64,000 nucleotides of DNA, taken from NCBI RefSeq assembly GCF_004342985.1, contig NZ_SMBO01000008.1, forward strand, positions 84,301 to 148,300, in the 5' to 3' direction. Source of the stretch: Novosphingobium sp. PhB57. GTDB taxonomy: Bacteria; Pseudomonadota; Alphaproteobacteria; Sphingomonadales; Sphingomonadaceae. The position numbers and the translations under genes are program-made. Below are positions 27,411 to 36,729 of this stretch, one piece after another. The notes under the pieces were generated by a model that was not told the origin of the DNA, did not search any database, and saw nothing but the letters and a program-made list of their open reading frames with translations. The stretch's first letter is position 1; every line of letters begins with the position of its first letter.

Positions 27411-30404
27411 ATGAAACGTCATTTCTTTCTTCTTCTCGCTTCCGCTGCGACCATTCCTGCTGCGGCACAGCCCGTATCCGCACAGACCGCGGACGAAAGC
27501 ACCCGCACTTTTCGCTTTGACCAGCCGGCGCAGGACCTGACCGAGGCTCTAGTCGGCTTTTCGCGCATCACCCAGTTGCAGATCGCCGCATCGGCGGGAG
27601 ACCTGCGGGGTCTGCGCAGCGCGCCCGTCAACGGCACGATGACCGCGCGCGCAGCCCTGGCGCAGATAACCCGCGCATTGCCGGTGGAGGCGCGCATCTC
27701 GGGCCGCACCGTTACCGTGTCCCGCCGCACGATGACGGCGCAGGCCGGCTCCGCCGCCGGTTCGATATTGGCGGAGCGCAATGGCGAGGCGGCCGACGGC
27801 TTGATTCCTGCCTCAACGCTCCCGGGAGAAGACATCGTCGTCACCGGTTACCGCCAGAGCCTGAGCGTGGCGCAGGCGCAGAAGAAGGCGGCGACCGGTT
27901 CGCAGGATGTGATCCTGGCCGAGGACATCGGGGCCTTCCCGGACCAGAACCTGGCGGAATCGCTTCAGCGCGTGCCGGGCATCGCGATCACGCGGGACAG
28001 CGGCGAAGGGCGCAGCATATCGCTGCGAGGGCTCGGCCCCGACTTCACGCGCACGCAGATGAACGGCATGGAAGTGCTCAGCAACACCGCCTCGGGCATG
28101 GACAGCCGCGGCGGTGCTAGCCGCGGCCGCTCATTCGACTACAGCGTCTTCGCCTCGGAACTGTTCAACAAGGTGGTGGTGGAGAAGTCCTATGCCGCCG
28201 AACAGGACGAAGGCGGCATCGGCGGTACCGTGTCGCTGCGCACGGCCAAGCCGTTCGACTACGACGGGCGCACGCTTGTTGCCAGCGCCAAGATGCAGAC
28301 CAACCAGTACACCGAGACGCTGACCCCTCGGGTGGTCGCGCTGGCATCCGACCGGTGGGGCGATTTCGGCGCGCTGGTGTCGGTGGCCTACAGCTCTGCC
28401 GAAACGATCGAATGGGGATATCGCAACTGGAACTGGTCGCGGATGATCTTCGGCGCGGCCAATGTCGGCCCCGACATCTCCACCGAGGACCGCGACCTGC
28501 TAGTCAACGCTACAGGCGACGACCGCGTCTGGAATTCGCGCGCCCAGACGTACGGCACCTGGTACAACAAGCGCGATCGTCTCGGTCTTACCGGCACGCT
28601 GCAGTATCAGCCCGGCAGCGCCACCGACGTGACGCTGGACGTGCTCTATGGCCAATTGACCAACAATCGCGACGAATATGTGATCGGCAACGCCGGGACC
28701 AACGGGCTTTCGGCGAACGATGTCACGGGTACCCAGGTAATCCAGAACGTCACAATCGACGAGCACAACAGCATCACCGGCGCCACCGTCAGCGGGGTGG
28801 ACGTACGCTCGGAATCGAAACCCACGCGTGATCGCACCGAGTTCTGGCAGGTGGCGCTCAACGGCCGCACCATGCTGACAGACAATCTTGAACTGACCGG
28901 GCTGGGCGGCTGGTCCTCCTCCACGTTTAATTCAAAGTGGAGCCGCGTCTATCTGGAATCGGTGGGCCACACCGTCTCGTTCGGCGGGCTGGAAACCGAA
29001 AACCCGACTAACGGCTACGACTTTGACCCCGCCGACGCCTCGGCCTGGGATCTCCAGTCGATTCAGTGGCGCCGCGACCATATCGAAAGCGAGTTCTACA
29101 ACGCCAAGGCAGGCCTCAAGTGGACCGTGGATGGCAGTTCCACGTTCAAAGTGGGCGCTGAATTCAAAAAGTTCCGCAACAGCGGCTATCGCTACGATTC
29201 CACGGTCAACTACGAAAACAAGAACGCGCTCGGAACCATCCCGACGATGGTGACCGACCACACCAGCGCCATTCCCTATATCGTTGCGGACGTCCCCGCG
29301 ACGTTCGAGGCGCTCGGGCAGGACGGCAAGCTCGACGCGAGCAATCTGTCGGCGGGCACCGATTACACTGTCCAGGAACGTACCTTTGCGGCTTTCGCCC
29401 AGTATGACCTCGACACGCATCTGGGCGCGGTCGGCCTGCGTGCGAACCTGGGCGTGCGCTACTACAACACCCGCCTGACATCGCAGGGCTCGTCTGCAAC
29501 GAATGCGGGGCTGGTTCCGGTGACCATCATCAATACCTACGACGGGTTCCTCCCGGCCCTCAACATCGCCTTCGACGTCACCCCCGACCTCGTCGTGCGC
29601 TTCAACGCCAACCGCAACATCAGCCGTCCGGGGTTGGGCGACCTGAGTGCAGCGGCCACGGTGCGCGTGGCGGGTTATGGCGGCACGATTAGTGCCGGCA
29701 ACCCGAACCTCGCGCCCTACACGGCGGACTCGGTGGAAGGCGCCGTCGAATACTACGATGGCAAGCGGGGGTTCCTGGGCCTGGCGGTGTTCTACAAAAA
29801 GATGAAGTCGTTCGTCACTTCCGAGACGTCGACCGTGCCGTACAGCGAAACCGGCTACCCGCTCGACCTGCTGGAAGAAGGGCAGGACGGCTCCATCGTG
29901 TTCAACTACACCCGTCCGGTTAACGGCCCAGGTGCCTCGATCCGTGGCGTGGAACTGTCGGCGCGGCGCGATTTCGACTTCCTGCCTGCCCCGCTCGACG
30001 GGTTTGGTGCGATAGGCAACGTGACGTATGCGGACGGTTCGACCGACGTGTTCTACAATCAGGTCCCGGTCGAACTCCCGCTCGTCTCGCTGTCGAAGTT
30101 GTCGTATAACGCAACGCTCTACTACGACACCGAGCGAGCAGGTGCGCGTATCTCGATGGCATCGCGTTCGCGCTATCGCAACGGCAACGGCGGCAACAAC
30201 AACATCGGTGAATTCTTCGCGCCGTCCACGGTGTTCGACGCCACCGCTTATTTCAATGTAACCCCTGCGGTCCAGCTGCGGGTCGAGGCTCTCAACCTCA
30301 CCAACGAGCCGGTGATGCAGTACGCCGACACCGATGCCAAGCGCCTGATGACCAGCACTGTGAGCGGACGCACTTTTACCTTCGGCGCCTCGATCCGCTT
30401 CTGA
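27411..30404 (+). CDS. TonB-dependent receptor with N-terminal signalling (STN) domain
   Basis: Outer-membrane transducer-receptor (997 aa). The signal peptide covers residues 1-24. The STN domain is at about 40-110 (FDQPAQDLTEALVGFSRITQ). A TonB-box-like stretch precedes the plug domain at about 140-245 (DIGAFPDQNLAESLQRVPGI, ISLRGLGPDFTRTQMNG). The 22-strand barrel ends in Phe (TFGASIRF). The STN domain pairs with the FecR-like protein upstream. Its position after glycosidase genes suggests uptake of an oligosaccharide; the plug/barrel type is that of the large sphingomonad carbohydrate or ferric-compound receptors, so substrate remains inference. ATG has GGGGG about 7 nt upstream. Confidence 0.93.
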   Translation: MKRHFFLLLASAATIPAAAQPVSAQTADESTRTFRFDQPAQDLTEALVGFSRITQLQIAASAGDLRGLRSAPVNGTMTARAALAQITRALPVEARISGRTVTVSRRTMTAQAGSAAGSILAERNGEAADGLIPASTLPGEDIVVTGYRQSLSVAQAQKKAATGSQDVILAEDIGAFPDQNLAESLQRVPGIAITRDSGEGRSISLRGLGPDFTRTQMNGMEVLSNTASGMDSRGGASRGRSFDYSVFASELFNKVVVEKSYAAEQDEGGIGGTVSLRTAKPFDYDGRTLVASAKMQTNQYTETLTPRVVALASDRWGDFGALVSVAYSSAETIEWGYRNWNWSRMIFGAANVGPDISTEDRDLLVNATGDDRVWNSRAQTYGTWYNKRDRLGLTGTLQYQPGSATDVTLDVLYGQLTNNRDEYVIGNAGTNGLSANDVTGTQVIQNVTIDEHNSITGATVSGVDVRSESKPTRDRTEFWQVALNGRTMLTDNLELTGLGGWSSSTFNSKWSRVYLESVGHTVSFGGLETENPTNGYDFDPADASAWDLQSIQWRRDHIESEFYNAKAGLKWTVDGSSTFKVGAEFKKFRNSGYRYDSTVNYENKNALGTIPTMVTDHTSAIPYIVADVPATFEALGQDGKLDASNLSAGTDYTVQERTFAAFAQYDLDTHLGAVGLRANLGVRYYNTRLTSQGSSATNAGLVPVTIINTYDGFLPALNIAFDVTPDLVVRFNANRNISRPGLGDLSAAATVRVAGYGGTISAGNPNLAPYTADSVEGAVEYYDGKRGFLGLAVFYKKMKSFVTSETSTVPYSETGYPLDLLEEGQDGSIVFNYTRPVNGPGASIRGVELSARRDFDFLPAPLDGFGAIGNVTYADGSTDVFYNQVPVELPLVSLSKLSYNATLYYDTERAGARISMASRSRYRNGNGGNNNIGEFFAPSTVFDATAYFNVTPAVQLRVEALNLTNEPVMQYADTDAKRLMTSTVSGRTFTFGASIRF

Positions 30405-30415
30405 TCCACCCTTTC

Positions 30416-30478
30416 CCGCCCCCTGCATCCCGGGGGGCGGCGAGCGGTCGTGACAACATGATCGCGCGGCCGCTCGCC
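30416..30478 (+). terminator. Two adjacent hairpins after the TonB receptor gene
   Basis: The first hairpin (30416-30440) pairs CCGCCCCC with GGGGGCGG. The second (30439-30478) pairs GGCGAGCGG with CCGCTCGCC across a longer loop. Neither is followed by a T-run, so factor-independent termination is uncertain. They separate the receptor from phoD. Confidence 0.4.
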
Positions 30479-30499
30479 ATCTGATCCGGATATCCGCAC

Positions 30500-32065
30500 A
30501 TGATCCAGCATCCTTTTGCCCGGCGCGGCATCCTCGCCTCCGGCCTTCTCCTGGGCCTTTCGGCGGGAGCCGTGGGGGCCTCGGTCCGCCACACGTTCCG
30601 GACCGATCCCTTCACGTTAGGCGTGGCAGCGGGCGATCCGGCACCTGACGGGTTCGTTATCTGGACGCGGCTTGCCCCCAACCCGCTGGTGCAAGACGGC
30701 GACATGCCCGCCGTCGATGTCGTGGTCGGCTGGGAGGTCGCCAGCGACCCGCAGTTCCGCCAGGTGGTCCAGCGCGGTGAAGGCCGCGCGATCGCAGCGC
30801 TGGCACACTCGGTCCATGTCGAGGTGGAAGGGCTGCTGGCCCACCGCCCTTACTGGTATCGCTTCCTTGCGCCGGGTAACATACCTAGCCCGGCAGGCAG
30901 GGCGCGCACGCTGCCCGCGCCCGATGCCCCCGTGAGGCAGGCCCGCATCGCCTCGGTCGGCTGTCAGGACTACGAACGCGGGCTCTATACCGCGTATCGC
31001 CACCTTAGCGCCGAGCCCGATATCGACGCGGTGTTCCATTACGGCGACTACATCTATGAATTCGGCCCGCGCGAAAACGGCGTCGTGCGTCGCCACTGGG
31101 GCGGCGAGACGATGACCTTGTCGGACTATCGCCTGCGCTACGCCCAGTACAAGCTCGACCCCGACCTTCAGGCCGCGCATGCCTCTGCGGCGTTCATCAT
31201 GTCGTTCGACGATCATGAAGTGGACGACAACTGGGCCGGCCCCTACGGCAAGGACGGCGGCCCGCTCGGCCTCTTCGCGGCGCGTAAGCGTGCTGCATTC
31301 CAGGCTTGGTACGAACATGTCCCCGTGCGCGCCAACACCCGCCCGGACCTGCCCGGCTCCCATTGCTTCCGCCGTTTCGACTTCGGCGCACTGATGCGCA
31401 TGCACGTGCTCGACACCCGGTCGTACCGTAGCCGGCAGCTGTGCGAGGGCGGCGAGATGACTGGAGAAGAGCGCGCCGCCTGCCTTCCCGTTTATACGCC
31501 CGAGCGAACCATGCTGGGCGCCGAGCAGGAACGCTGGCTGGGGGAAGGCCTGCGCCAAGACGCGAGCTGGCATTTCGCTGCGCAGCAGGTCCTGATGATG
31601 CCATACGATGCGCGTAAGGACGGGGAGACCTTGCCACAGCGCGGCACCGACAACTGGAACGGCTATCCCCACGCCCGCCAGCGCTTCGTCGACATGCTCA
31701 AGCATCACGGGAAGACCAACGTCGTGATCGGCAGCGGCGACATGCACCAGAACGTAGTCGGCCACCTGACCGTCGATCCCGAAGACGCGACTTCGGCCCC
31801 GCTCGCCGCCGAATTCCTCGCCACCTCAATCTCATCAAGCGGGACTGGAGGCGCGCATTATCCGAAAGAACTGCACGTGCTGGACAACAACCCCAACGTG
31901 TCGCTGCTCAACAACCAGCGCGGCTATCATCTCTACACGGTGACTCCCAACATGTGGGAGACTGAGATCAAGGTGGTCGATCAGATAGACCGGGTCGGTG
32001 GACGGCTATCCACGCTGGCGCGCTTTTGCGTCGGCCCCGCTCGGCCGAAGCCCGAACCGCTCTAG
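30500..32065 (+). CDS. phoD: PhoD-family alkaline phosphatase
   Basis: Secreted phosphodiesterase/alkaline phosphatase of 521 aa. A Tat-like signal (FARRGILASGLLLGL) opens the protein. The PhoD N-terminal beta domain covers about residues 37-135 (FTLGVAAGDPAPDGFVIWTR). The metallophosphatase domain follows: IASVGCQDY, FHYGDYIYE, FDDHEVDDNW and NVVIGSGDMHQN near residue 410. These carry the metal-binding residues expected for the Ca/Fe enzymes. It could remove phosphate from substrates near the receptor. It lies 95 nt after the receptor gene, across two hairpins, on the same strand. Confidence 0.93.
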   Translation: MIQHPFARRGILASGLLLGLSAGAVGASVRHTFRTDPFTLGVAAGDPAPDGFVIWTRLAPNPLVQDGDMPAVDVVVGWEVASDPQFRQVVQRGEGRAIAALAHSVHVEVEGLLAHRPYWYRFLAPGNIPSPAGRARTLPAPDAPVRQARIASVGCQDYERGLYTAYRHLSAEPDIDAVFHYGDYIYEFGPRENGVVRRHWGGETMTLSDYRLRYAQYKLDPDLQAAHASAAFIMSFDDHEVDDNWAGPYGKDGGPLGLFAARKRAAFQAWYEHVPVRANTRPDLPGSHCFRRFDFGALMRMHVLDTRSYRSRQLCEGGEMTGEERAACLPVYTPERTMLGAEQERWLGEGLRQDASWHFAAQQVLMMPYDARKDGETLPQRGTDNWNGYPHARQRFVDMLKHHGKTNVVIGSGDMHQNVVGHLTVDPEDATSAPLAAEFLATSISSSGTGGAHYPKELHVLDNNPNVSLLNNQRGYHLYTVTPNMWETEIKVVDQIDRVGGRLSTLARFCVGPARPKPEPL

Positions 32066-32658
32066 ATGGAGTAGCGGACCCGGCATCTGATGGATCGAAC
32101 AGCATGCAACCAGCCAGCTTTTTCGTGGCCGGTAGCAGGCTCTTCGCGAATGGCGGTTCCATGTGAAACGCGTCATTCAGGTTCGCGGTCGCGAAGGACG
32201 GTTGTGTCCCACGACTTGCCTTCCGATGTCGACCCTTCACGGACACTCAACCCCCGATTTTCCGTTCGCAGTTGCTGCCCGTCCGCTTTCTCATCTGCGA
32301 TGCTCAAGATTGGCCGGTAGGCGACTGTCCGGTTCAGAGCGAAGTCGCCCAAATAGCTGACACTCGCTTAAGGGCGGCCGCCGGCAGCAGACGACCAGAG
32401 CTGGTCGTTTACATCAGCGGCCATAAGCGTCCGCTTCTGACAGTAGCTGCCAATGGAAGGTCTCGAAGCGGAAGATCGGCAGTACGCTTGAATGTTGGTA
32501 CGGGATTGCGAAACCTTTCGGCAGCGCAATCCCGCTGATGGTATGGTTCAGTTGGCAAGCAGCCCGATCGTTCCGGGCAACCAGGCTGTGACCAGCTGGA
32601 TCACGTCGGACATAGGCGGCAACGCTTTTGCCGCCCGTCGGCATGCATCGATGGCCTG
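32066..32658. other. Intergenic region after phoD
   Basis: A 593-nt gap between convergent units. It is largely filled by repeat copy A (32199-32475). No gene was supported. Confidence 0.6.
32199..32475. repeat. Dispersed cargo repeat, copy A (longest)
   Basis: The left part (to about 32372) aligns with 50409-50585: GTCCCA, CGATGTCGACCCTTC, CCCGATTTTCCG, CCGCTTTC-CATCT, TGGCCG, TGTCCGG. The right part (from about 32385) aligns with 40491-40590: GACCAGAGCTGGTCGT, then GACAG-AGCTGCC. It therefore joins the two halves of the family in one copy. Confidence 0.65.
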
Positions 32659-33534
32659 CTAGCTGGCGGCCGGCGCAACGGCGCCATGTCGGCGCTCGAC
32701 GAAGGCGTCGAATTGTTCTTTCCAATCCGGATGCCATCGCGACAAGGCCGGGCGATTTTCGGTCAAATCGCCCGCGCCCCAGGCGATGCGTGCGGCGTCC
32801 ATTTCCGGCGACACCGCACCGTCGGGGCAGATGATGTAAAAGTCACCGACCTCTACGCCCAAGATCATGCGCTCGACGACCTGCTCCGGTGCCCAACTCC
32901 CTTCGGGCTGCCGGCCGTCCGGCGTGCTGGTCATACCTGTGAACGTCCATCCGGGCACCAGAAGATGCGCCGTTACCCTACTATGCGCCTCCCTTAGCCC
33001 ATGCGCGAGCTGCTCGGTCAGCGTCCTCACGCCAGCCTTCGCGACGGCATAGGCCGGACGCCCGGGCGGGTTCGTAATGCCCTGCTTGGAACCCGTATTG
33101 ATAATCGCGCCGGGCTGGCCTTGCGCGTTCATGGTCGCGGTAAAGGCGTGAACGCCGTTGACCACACCCCACAGGTTCACGTCGAGCGTGCGTCGCCATG
33201 TATTGAGGCCCGTCCAGTTGTCGCCTCCTTCACCGCCGATCGCGGCGTTGTTCATGAGAAGGGTGACAGAACCGAAGGCGTCGAACGCGCTGTCGCGCAG
33301 ACGCTCGACATCTTCGATCCGGCTGACGTCGCCCGCCAGGAAACGCACGCCGGCGCCGAGCCGATCGGCAAGTGCTGCAAGCGCTGCCTCGTCCTGATCG
33401 AAAAGAACGAGGCGCATGCCCGTGTTGGCGAAGCGCTCGGCTGCGGCACGGCCGATGCCGCTGGCAGCACCAGTAATGACCGCCACATTGCCGCGCGCGA
33501 TCAGCGGCGTCGCCGCCTTTCCGATATCACTCAT
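32659..33534 (-). CDS. Short-chain dehydrogenase/reductase (SDR)
   Basis: NAD(P)-dependent oxidoreductase of 291 aa. The nucleotide motif TGAASGIG lies at about residues 21-28, the acidic residue after the second strand (LFDQDE) suggests NAD preference, and NNAA is near 98. The active site is Ser in NTGSKQG and Tyr-x-x-x-Lys in YAVAKAG. The long C-terminus with WHPDWKEQFDAFVERR sets it apart from the other SDRs here. ATG with AAAGGAG 7 nt upstream was chosen over an earlier start. Last gene of the LysR-1 operon; its start overlaps the end of the MFS gene. Confidence 0.9.
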   Translation of the reverse strand: MSDIGKAATPLIARGNVAVITGAASGIGRAAAERFANTGMRLVLFDQDEAALAALADRLGAGVRFLAGDVSRIEDVERLRDSAFDAFGSVTLLMNNAAIGGEGGDNWTGLNTWRRTLDVNLWGVVNGVHAFTATMNAQGQPGAIINTGSKQGITNPPGRPAYAVAKAGVRTLTEQLAHGLREAHSRVTAHLLVPGWTFTGMTSTPDGRQPEGSWAPEQVVERMILGVEVGDFYIICPDGAVSPEMDAARIAWGAGDLTENRPALSRWHPDWKEQFDAFVERRHGAVAPAAS

Positions 33535-34828
33535 GACGTGCTCCTTTCGTTTCAGCATCCTCACGGCTGTGAAGATGCGATATGCTTTTTGCTGACTTCA
33601 AATCCTGCCGACGCTGCCCGAACCGAAGCCAGGCCGCGCAGGCGAAACTACCAAGCCCGCCCATAGCGACCATCACACCCATCGCCCGCGGCGTGCCATC
33701 GGCCATGGCTCCGGCGAGCGCCGATCCAATCACGCCGCCGCCGTATTGCATCGCACCGACCAACGCCCCGACCGCCCCTGCCTGGCGGGGAAAGGCGGAG
33801 AGCGCGCCGGCGACGGCATTGGCACCGATCAGACCCGTAGAGGAAACGAACAGGAAGATCGGAACGGCGAGCCCCGCCACGCCGCCCCAATCCGTCCACG
33901 CAGCCAGCGCGGTGGCGATCCCGCCCAAGGCTGCCAAGCCGGCGCCCCAGAGCAGCATGCGGTCGAGCCCCAGGCGAGAGACGAACTTGGCGTTGACGAG
34001 GTTCATGACCATCATGCCGATGATCCCGGCTCCGATCAGCAGACCATATGCCGCTGCCGGCACATGGTGATAGGCGATATAGGCGAAGGGAGAGCCGGCA
34101 ATATAGGCGAACGTGCCGCCGAAGAATAAGCCGCAGGCGCCGCCATAGCCCAACAGCCGGCGATCGAGGATAAGGTAGCGATAGCTTGCAAACGCGCTCC
34201 CAAGCGACGCGCTGTTGCGCCGCTCCGGTGGCAGCGTCTCCGGTAGGGTCGCCAGCGCTGCCAACGTGATGATGCCGATCAGAACGAGCGTCCAGAAGAT
34301 GGCGCGCCATCCCGCCAGCGTGAGGATTTGCGCGCCGGCAATTGGACCGATCAGCGGAGCGATCGCCATCACCGTCATCAGCGTCGACAGCATCTGCGCC
34401 GCCTTGTCGCCCTCATGAATGTCACGGACCATCGCTCGCCCGAGGACGACCCCCGCGCTGGCGCCGATCGCCTGCACGAGCCGCCAGGCGATCATCGCCG
34501 CCGCGCTGCCCGAGAGGGCACAGCCCGCCGAACCGATCAGGAACAGCGCGATCCCCAAGGCGGTGGGGCGTCGGCGGCCGTAGCGATCGGCCATCGGCCC
34601 CCAAAACAATTGGCCAAGACTGAACCCGATCAGGAACCCGGAGATGGTGAATGCCATGGTGCCGCTGTCCGAGTGCAGCGCTCGCGCCATGGTCGGCAAC
34701 GCCGGCAGATAGAAGTCGGTCGAGATCGACGCGAACCCCATCAGTAGCCCGAGCACGGCGAGCGTTCGGCGCGCCGCTGCCGGTCCTTCGCTGGCCGCGG
34801 TTGTGAGGCTGCCGGGTAATGCCGCCAC
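33527..34828 (-). CDS. MFS transporter, Bcr/CflA drug-resistance type
   Basis: Inner-membrane exporter of about 433 aa with twelve predicted helices. MFS signature GPMADRYGRRRP lies between helices 2 and 3. DFYLPALPTMA in the first loop and the LVQAIGASAGVVLGRAMVRD stretch are typical of Bcr/CflA. The start is uncertain: GTG at 34828, or TTG at 34834 overlapping the cupin stop. It would export a toxic substrate or intermediate of the operon's pathway. Confidence 0.88.
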   Translation of the reverse strand: MAALPGSLTTAASEGPAAARRTLAVLGLLMGFASISTDFYLPALPTMARALHSDSGTMAFTISGFLIGFSLGQLFWGPMADRYGRRRPTALGIALFLIGSAGCALSGSAAAMIAWRLVQAIGASAGVVLGRAMVRDIHEGDKAAQMLSTLMTVMAIAPLIGPIAGAQILTLAGWRAIFWTLVLIGIITLAALATLPETLPPERRNSASLGSAFASYRYLILDRRLLGYGGACGLFFGGTFAYIAGSPFAYIAYHHVPAAAYGLLIGAGIIGMMVMNLVNAKFVSRLGLDRMLLWGAGLAALGGIATALAAWTDWGGVAGLAVPIFLFVSSTGLIGANAVAGALSAFPRQAGAVGALVGAMQYGGGVIGSALAGAMADGTPRAMGVMVAMGGLGSFACAAWLRFGQRRQDLKSAKSISHLHSREDAETKGARHE

Positions 34829-34830
34829 GA

Positions 34831-35364
34831 TCAAGCAGCCTGCCCGGGACCGATCAGATATTCCTCGTCGGTCACCTTCTGCATCCAGATCACGTTCTTG
34901 CCGTCGAGCGCCTCCTGGATGGCGATGTGCGTCATCGCGGTGGTCGGCGTGGCACCGTGCCAGTGTTTGTGGCCGGGCGGGCACCAGATCACGTCACCGG
35001 CACGGATCTCGACGATTGGCTCACCTTCGCACTGGGTCCAGCCACAGCCTGCCGTCACCACGAGCGTCTGGCCAAGAGGATGGGTATGCCAGGCCGACCG
35101 GGCCCCGGGCTCGAACGTCACAGCCGCACACGACACGCGCGCGGGCTCGGGCGGTGCATTCAGCGGATCGATCCGCACGGTGCCGGTGAAATACTCCTCC
35201 GGCCCTTTCTGCGAGGGCTGTGATCCAGCGCGCATCAGTTTCATGGTAGTCTCCTTCAAGGTTAGGTCGGCGACATCGACGCCGTCCCGGTTGGCCGCGG
35301 ATCTGCTCGCCGTTGAGAGGAAGGCGATGCCGACAAGCCGCACCGCCTCGCGGCGCGAGAGCAT
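34831..35364 (-). CDS. Cupin-domain protein, copy 1
   Basis: Small cupin (177 aa from the first start) with the two metal-binding motifs GARSAWHTHPLGQTLVV (G-x5-H-x-H-x-E/Q type) and GDVIWCPPGHKHWHG. Similar proteins accompany carboxymuconolactone-decarboxylase-like genes. The longer start gives a Tat-like signal (SRREAVRLVGIAFLSTA); a second ATG at 35244 has a stronger ribosome site (GAAGGAG) and would give a cytoplasmic form. It is a paralogue of the cupin at 49694, sharing the WHTHPLGQTL and KHWHGATP stretches. It lies 3 nt after the decarboxylase-like gene. Confidence 0.85.
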   Translation of the reverse strand: MLSRREAVRLVGIAFLSTASRSAANRDGVDVADLTLKETTMKLMRAGSQPSQKGPEEYFTGTVRIDPLNAPPEPARVSCAAVTFEPGARSAWHTHPLGQTLVVTAGCGWTQCEGEPIVEIRAGDVIWCPPGHKHWHGATPTTAMTHIAIQEALDGKNVIWMQKVTDEEYLIGPGQAA

Positions 35365-35367
35365 TCC

Positions 35368-35787
35368 TCAGGCGCTCGCTTCGTCGAACACCTTCCGGAT
35401 GATCGGAAGCGCCGTCATCGCCGGCGGCCAGCCGGCATAAAAGGCGATCTGGGTGATCGCCTCAACAATCTCGTCCTTGGTGACGCCGTTCTCGAGGGCC
35501 TTCTTGATATGAAAAGGCATCTCGTTGATCCGATACATCGCGATCAGGCAGGTGATCGTAACCAGACTGCGATCGCGGGGAGAGAGCGCCGGGTTTTCCC
35601 AGACATCCCCGAACAGCACTTTGTCGGTGATCTCAGCAAGATGCGGCGCGATGTCGCCGAAGGATTTTCGGGCATTGGTCGGTTCAGTGGTCACAAGCTT
35701 TTCTCCAGCAAATGCGGGCCACGGCATCGCCACGGCAAGCGCCGCGATGAACGTGTCCCGGCGGGTGATGGTCGTCTTTGGCGGCAT
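35368..35787 (-). CDS. Carboxymuconolactone decarboxylase-like (AhpD-fold) protein
   Basis: Protein of 139 aa with a Tat-like N-terminus (TITRRDTFIAALAVAMPWPAFA) and the CMD domain (FGDVWENPALSPRDRSLVTI, then HIKKALENGVTKDEIVEAI, and FYAGWPPAMTAL). There is a single Cys in LVTITCLIA and no C-x-x-C pair, so peroxidase activity like AhpD is unlikely. Such proteins are often paired with cupins and SDRs. Start overlaps the SDR stop (TGATG). Export to the periplasm is predicted from the signal. Confidence 0.85.
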   Translation of the reverse strand: MPPKTTITRRDTFIAALAVAMPWPAFAGEKLVTTEPTNARKSFGDIAPHLAEITDKVLFGDVWENPALSPRDRSLVTITCLIAMYRINEMPFHIKKALENGVTKDEIVEAITQIAFYAGWPPAMTALPIIRKVFDEASA

Positions 35788-36545
35788 CAGTGGGCGACGA
35801 AACCGCCGTCCACGGGCAGCGCCACGCCGAGCACGAAGCTCGCCGCCGAGCTGCACATCCACAGCACCGCGGCCGCGACCTCATCCGGGCGACCCATGCG
35901 GCCGATCGGCTGCTCTTTGAGAAACTCCTTCATCGCCGCCGGATCGATCTCGTCGCCCATCGGCGTGTCGATGCAGCCAGGGCAAATCGCGTTGACGCGG
36001 ATCCCTTCGGCGGCGACGTCCATCGCGGCGCTCTTGGTGAGACCGATCACGCCGTGCTTGGTCGCATGATAGGCGGCGCGGCCGGGCAGACCGACGAGAC
36101 CGCCGAGCGACGAGCAATTGACGATCGCACCGCTGCCCTGTTTCTTCATCTGGATCAGCTCATGCTTCATGAAGGTCCAGATGCCGCGCAGATTGACCGC
36201 GTTGACCTGATCGAAGCCATCGCTGGTCTCCTCCACCATCGGGCACATCGGCCCAAGGATGCCAGCGTTGTTATAGGCCATGTCGAGCCGGCCGAACTCG
36301 GTCACTGCCCGCTCGACCGCGCTTTGCGCGAGCGCCTCGTCGGCAACATCCCCGACGATACTGATCGCCTTGCCGCCGGCGGCGGTGATGGCGGCTAGCG
36401 TCTCGCCCAGACCGGTTTCGTCGCGATCGACCAGCACGACCGCAGCGCCTGCTGCCGCGAACGCTTCGGCGGTGACACGGCCCATGCCCGAGCTTGCGCC
36501 TGTCACAAGCGCGACCTGAGCGGAAAAATCATAAACAGGGTACAT
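35787..36545 (-). CDS. SDR family oxidoreductase, FVAH-ending, copy 1
   Basis: Classical SDR of 252 aa: TGASSGMG near the N-terminus, VLVDRDE after the second strand (NAD-type), NNAG, INCSSLGG-like Ser and YHATKHG (Tyr-x-x-x-Lys). It ends in LPVDGGFVAH. A paralogue at 45091 shares CSSLGGLVG, TKHGVIGLTKSA and the same VDGGFVAH tail. ATG at 36545 has GGAG 6 nt upstream; another ATG lies one codon earlier. Member of the LysR-1 operon. Confidence 0.9.
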   Translation of the reverse strand: MYPVYDFSAQVALVTGASSGMGRVTAEAFAAAGAAVVLVDRDETGLGETLAAITAAGGKAISIVGDVADEALAQSAVERAVTEFGRLDMAYNNAGILGPMCPMVEETSDGFDQVNAVNLRGIWTFMKHELIQMKKQGSGAIVNCSSLGGLVGLPGRAAYHATKHGVIGLTKSAAMDVAAEGIRVNAICPGCIDTPMGDEIDPAAMKEFLKEQPIGRMGRPDEVAAAVLWMCSSAASFVLGVALPVDGGFVAH

Positions 36546-36579
36546 CATAAGCTCCTTTGAAATGTGATGAGGGCGCGCG

Positions 36580-36717
36580 TCAGCGCGTGTCGGGGTCGGG
36601 GCCGCCGCGCTCGTTCTGATCGATCGCGTCGATCGCTGCGATTTCCTCCGCGACGAGGGTGAAATCGAACACATCGATATTCTCGGCGATGCGGGCGGGG
36701 CGAACCGATTTCGGGAT
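36580..36717 (-). pseudogene. 3' remnant of an aldo/keto reductase gene
   Basis: A 45-codon open stretch encodes IPKSVRPARIAENIDVFDF and then LVAEEIAAID, ending GGPDPDTR and a stop. This is the C-terminus of AKR5-type enzymes (2,5-diketogluconate reductase group). A stop codon immediately precedes it in frame and no start or upstream domain remains, so about 230 residues are missing. It lies between the quinone reductase and SDR genes and shows that the operon once had one more oxidoreductase or received one in part. Confidence 0.75.
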
Positions 36718-36729
36718 TCAATCCGTGCA

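Noticed and set aside
28932..30428. 498-codon minus-strand open frame inside the TonB receptor
   Set aside because: Antisense shadow with low-complexity Arg/Val/Glu composition; the receptor frame is unmistakable.
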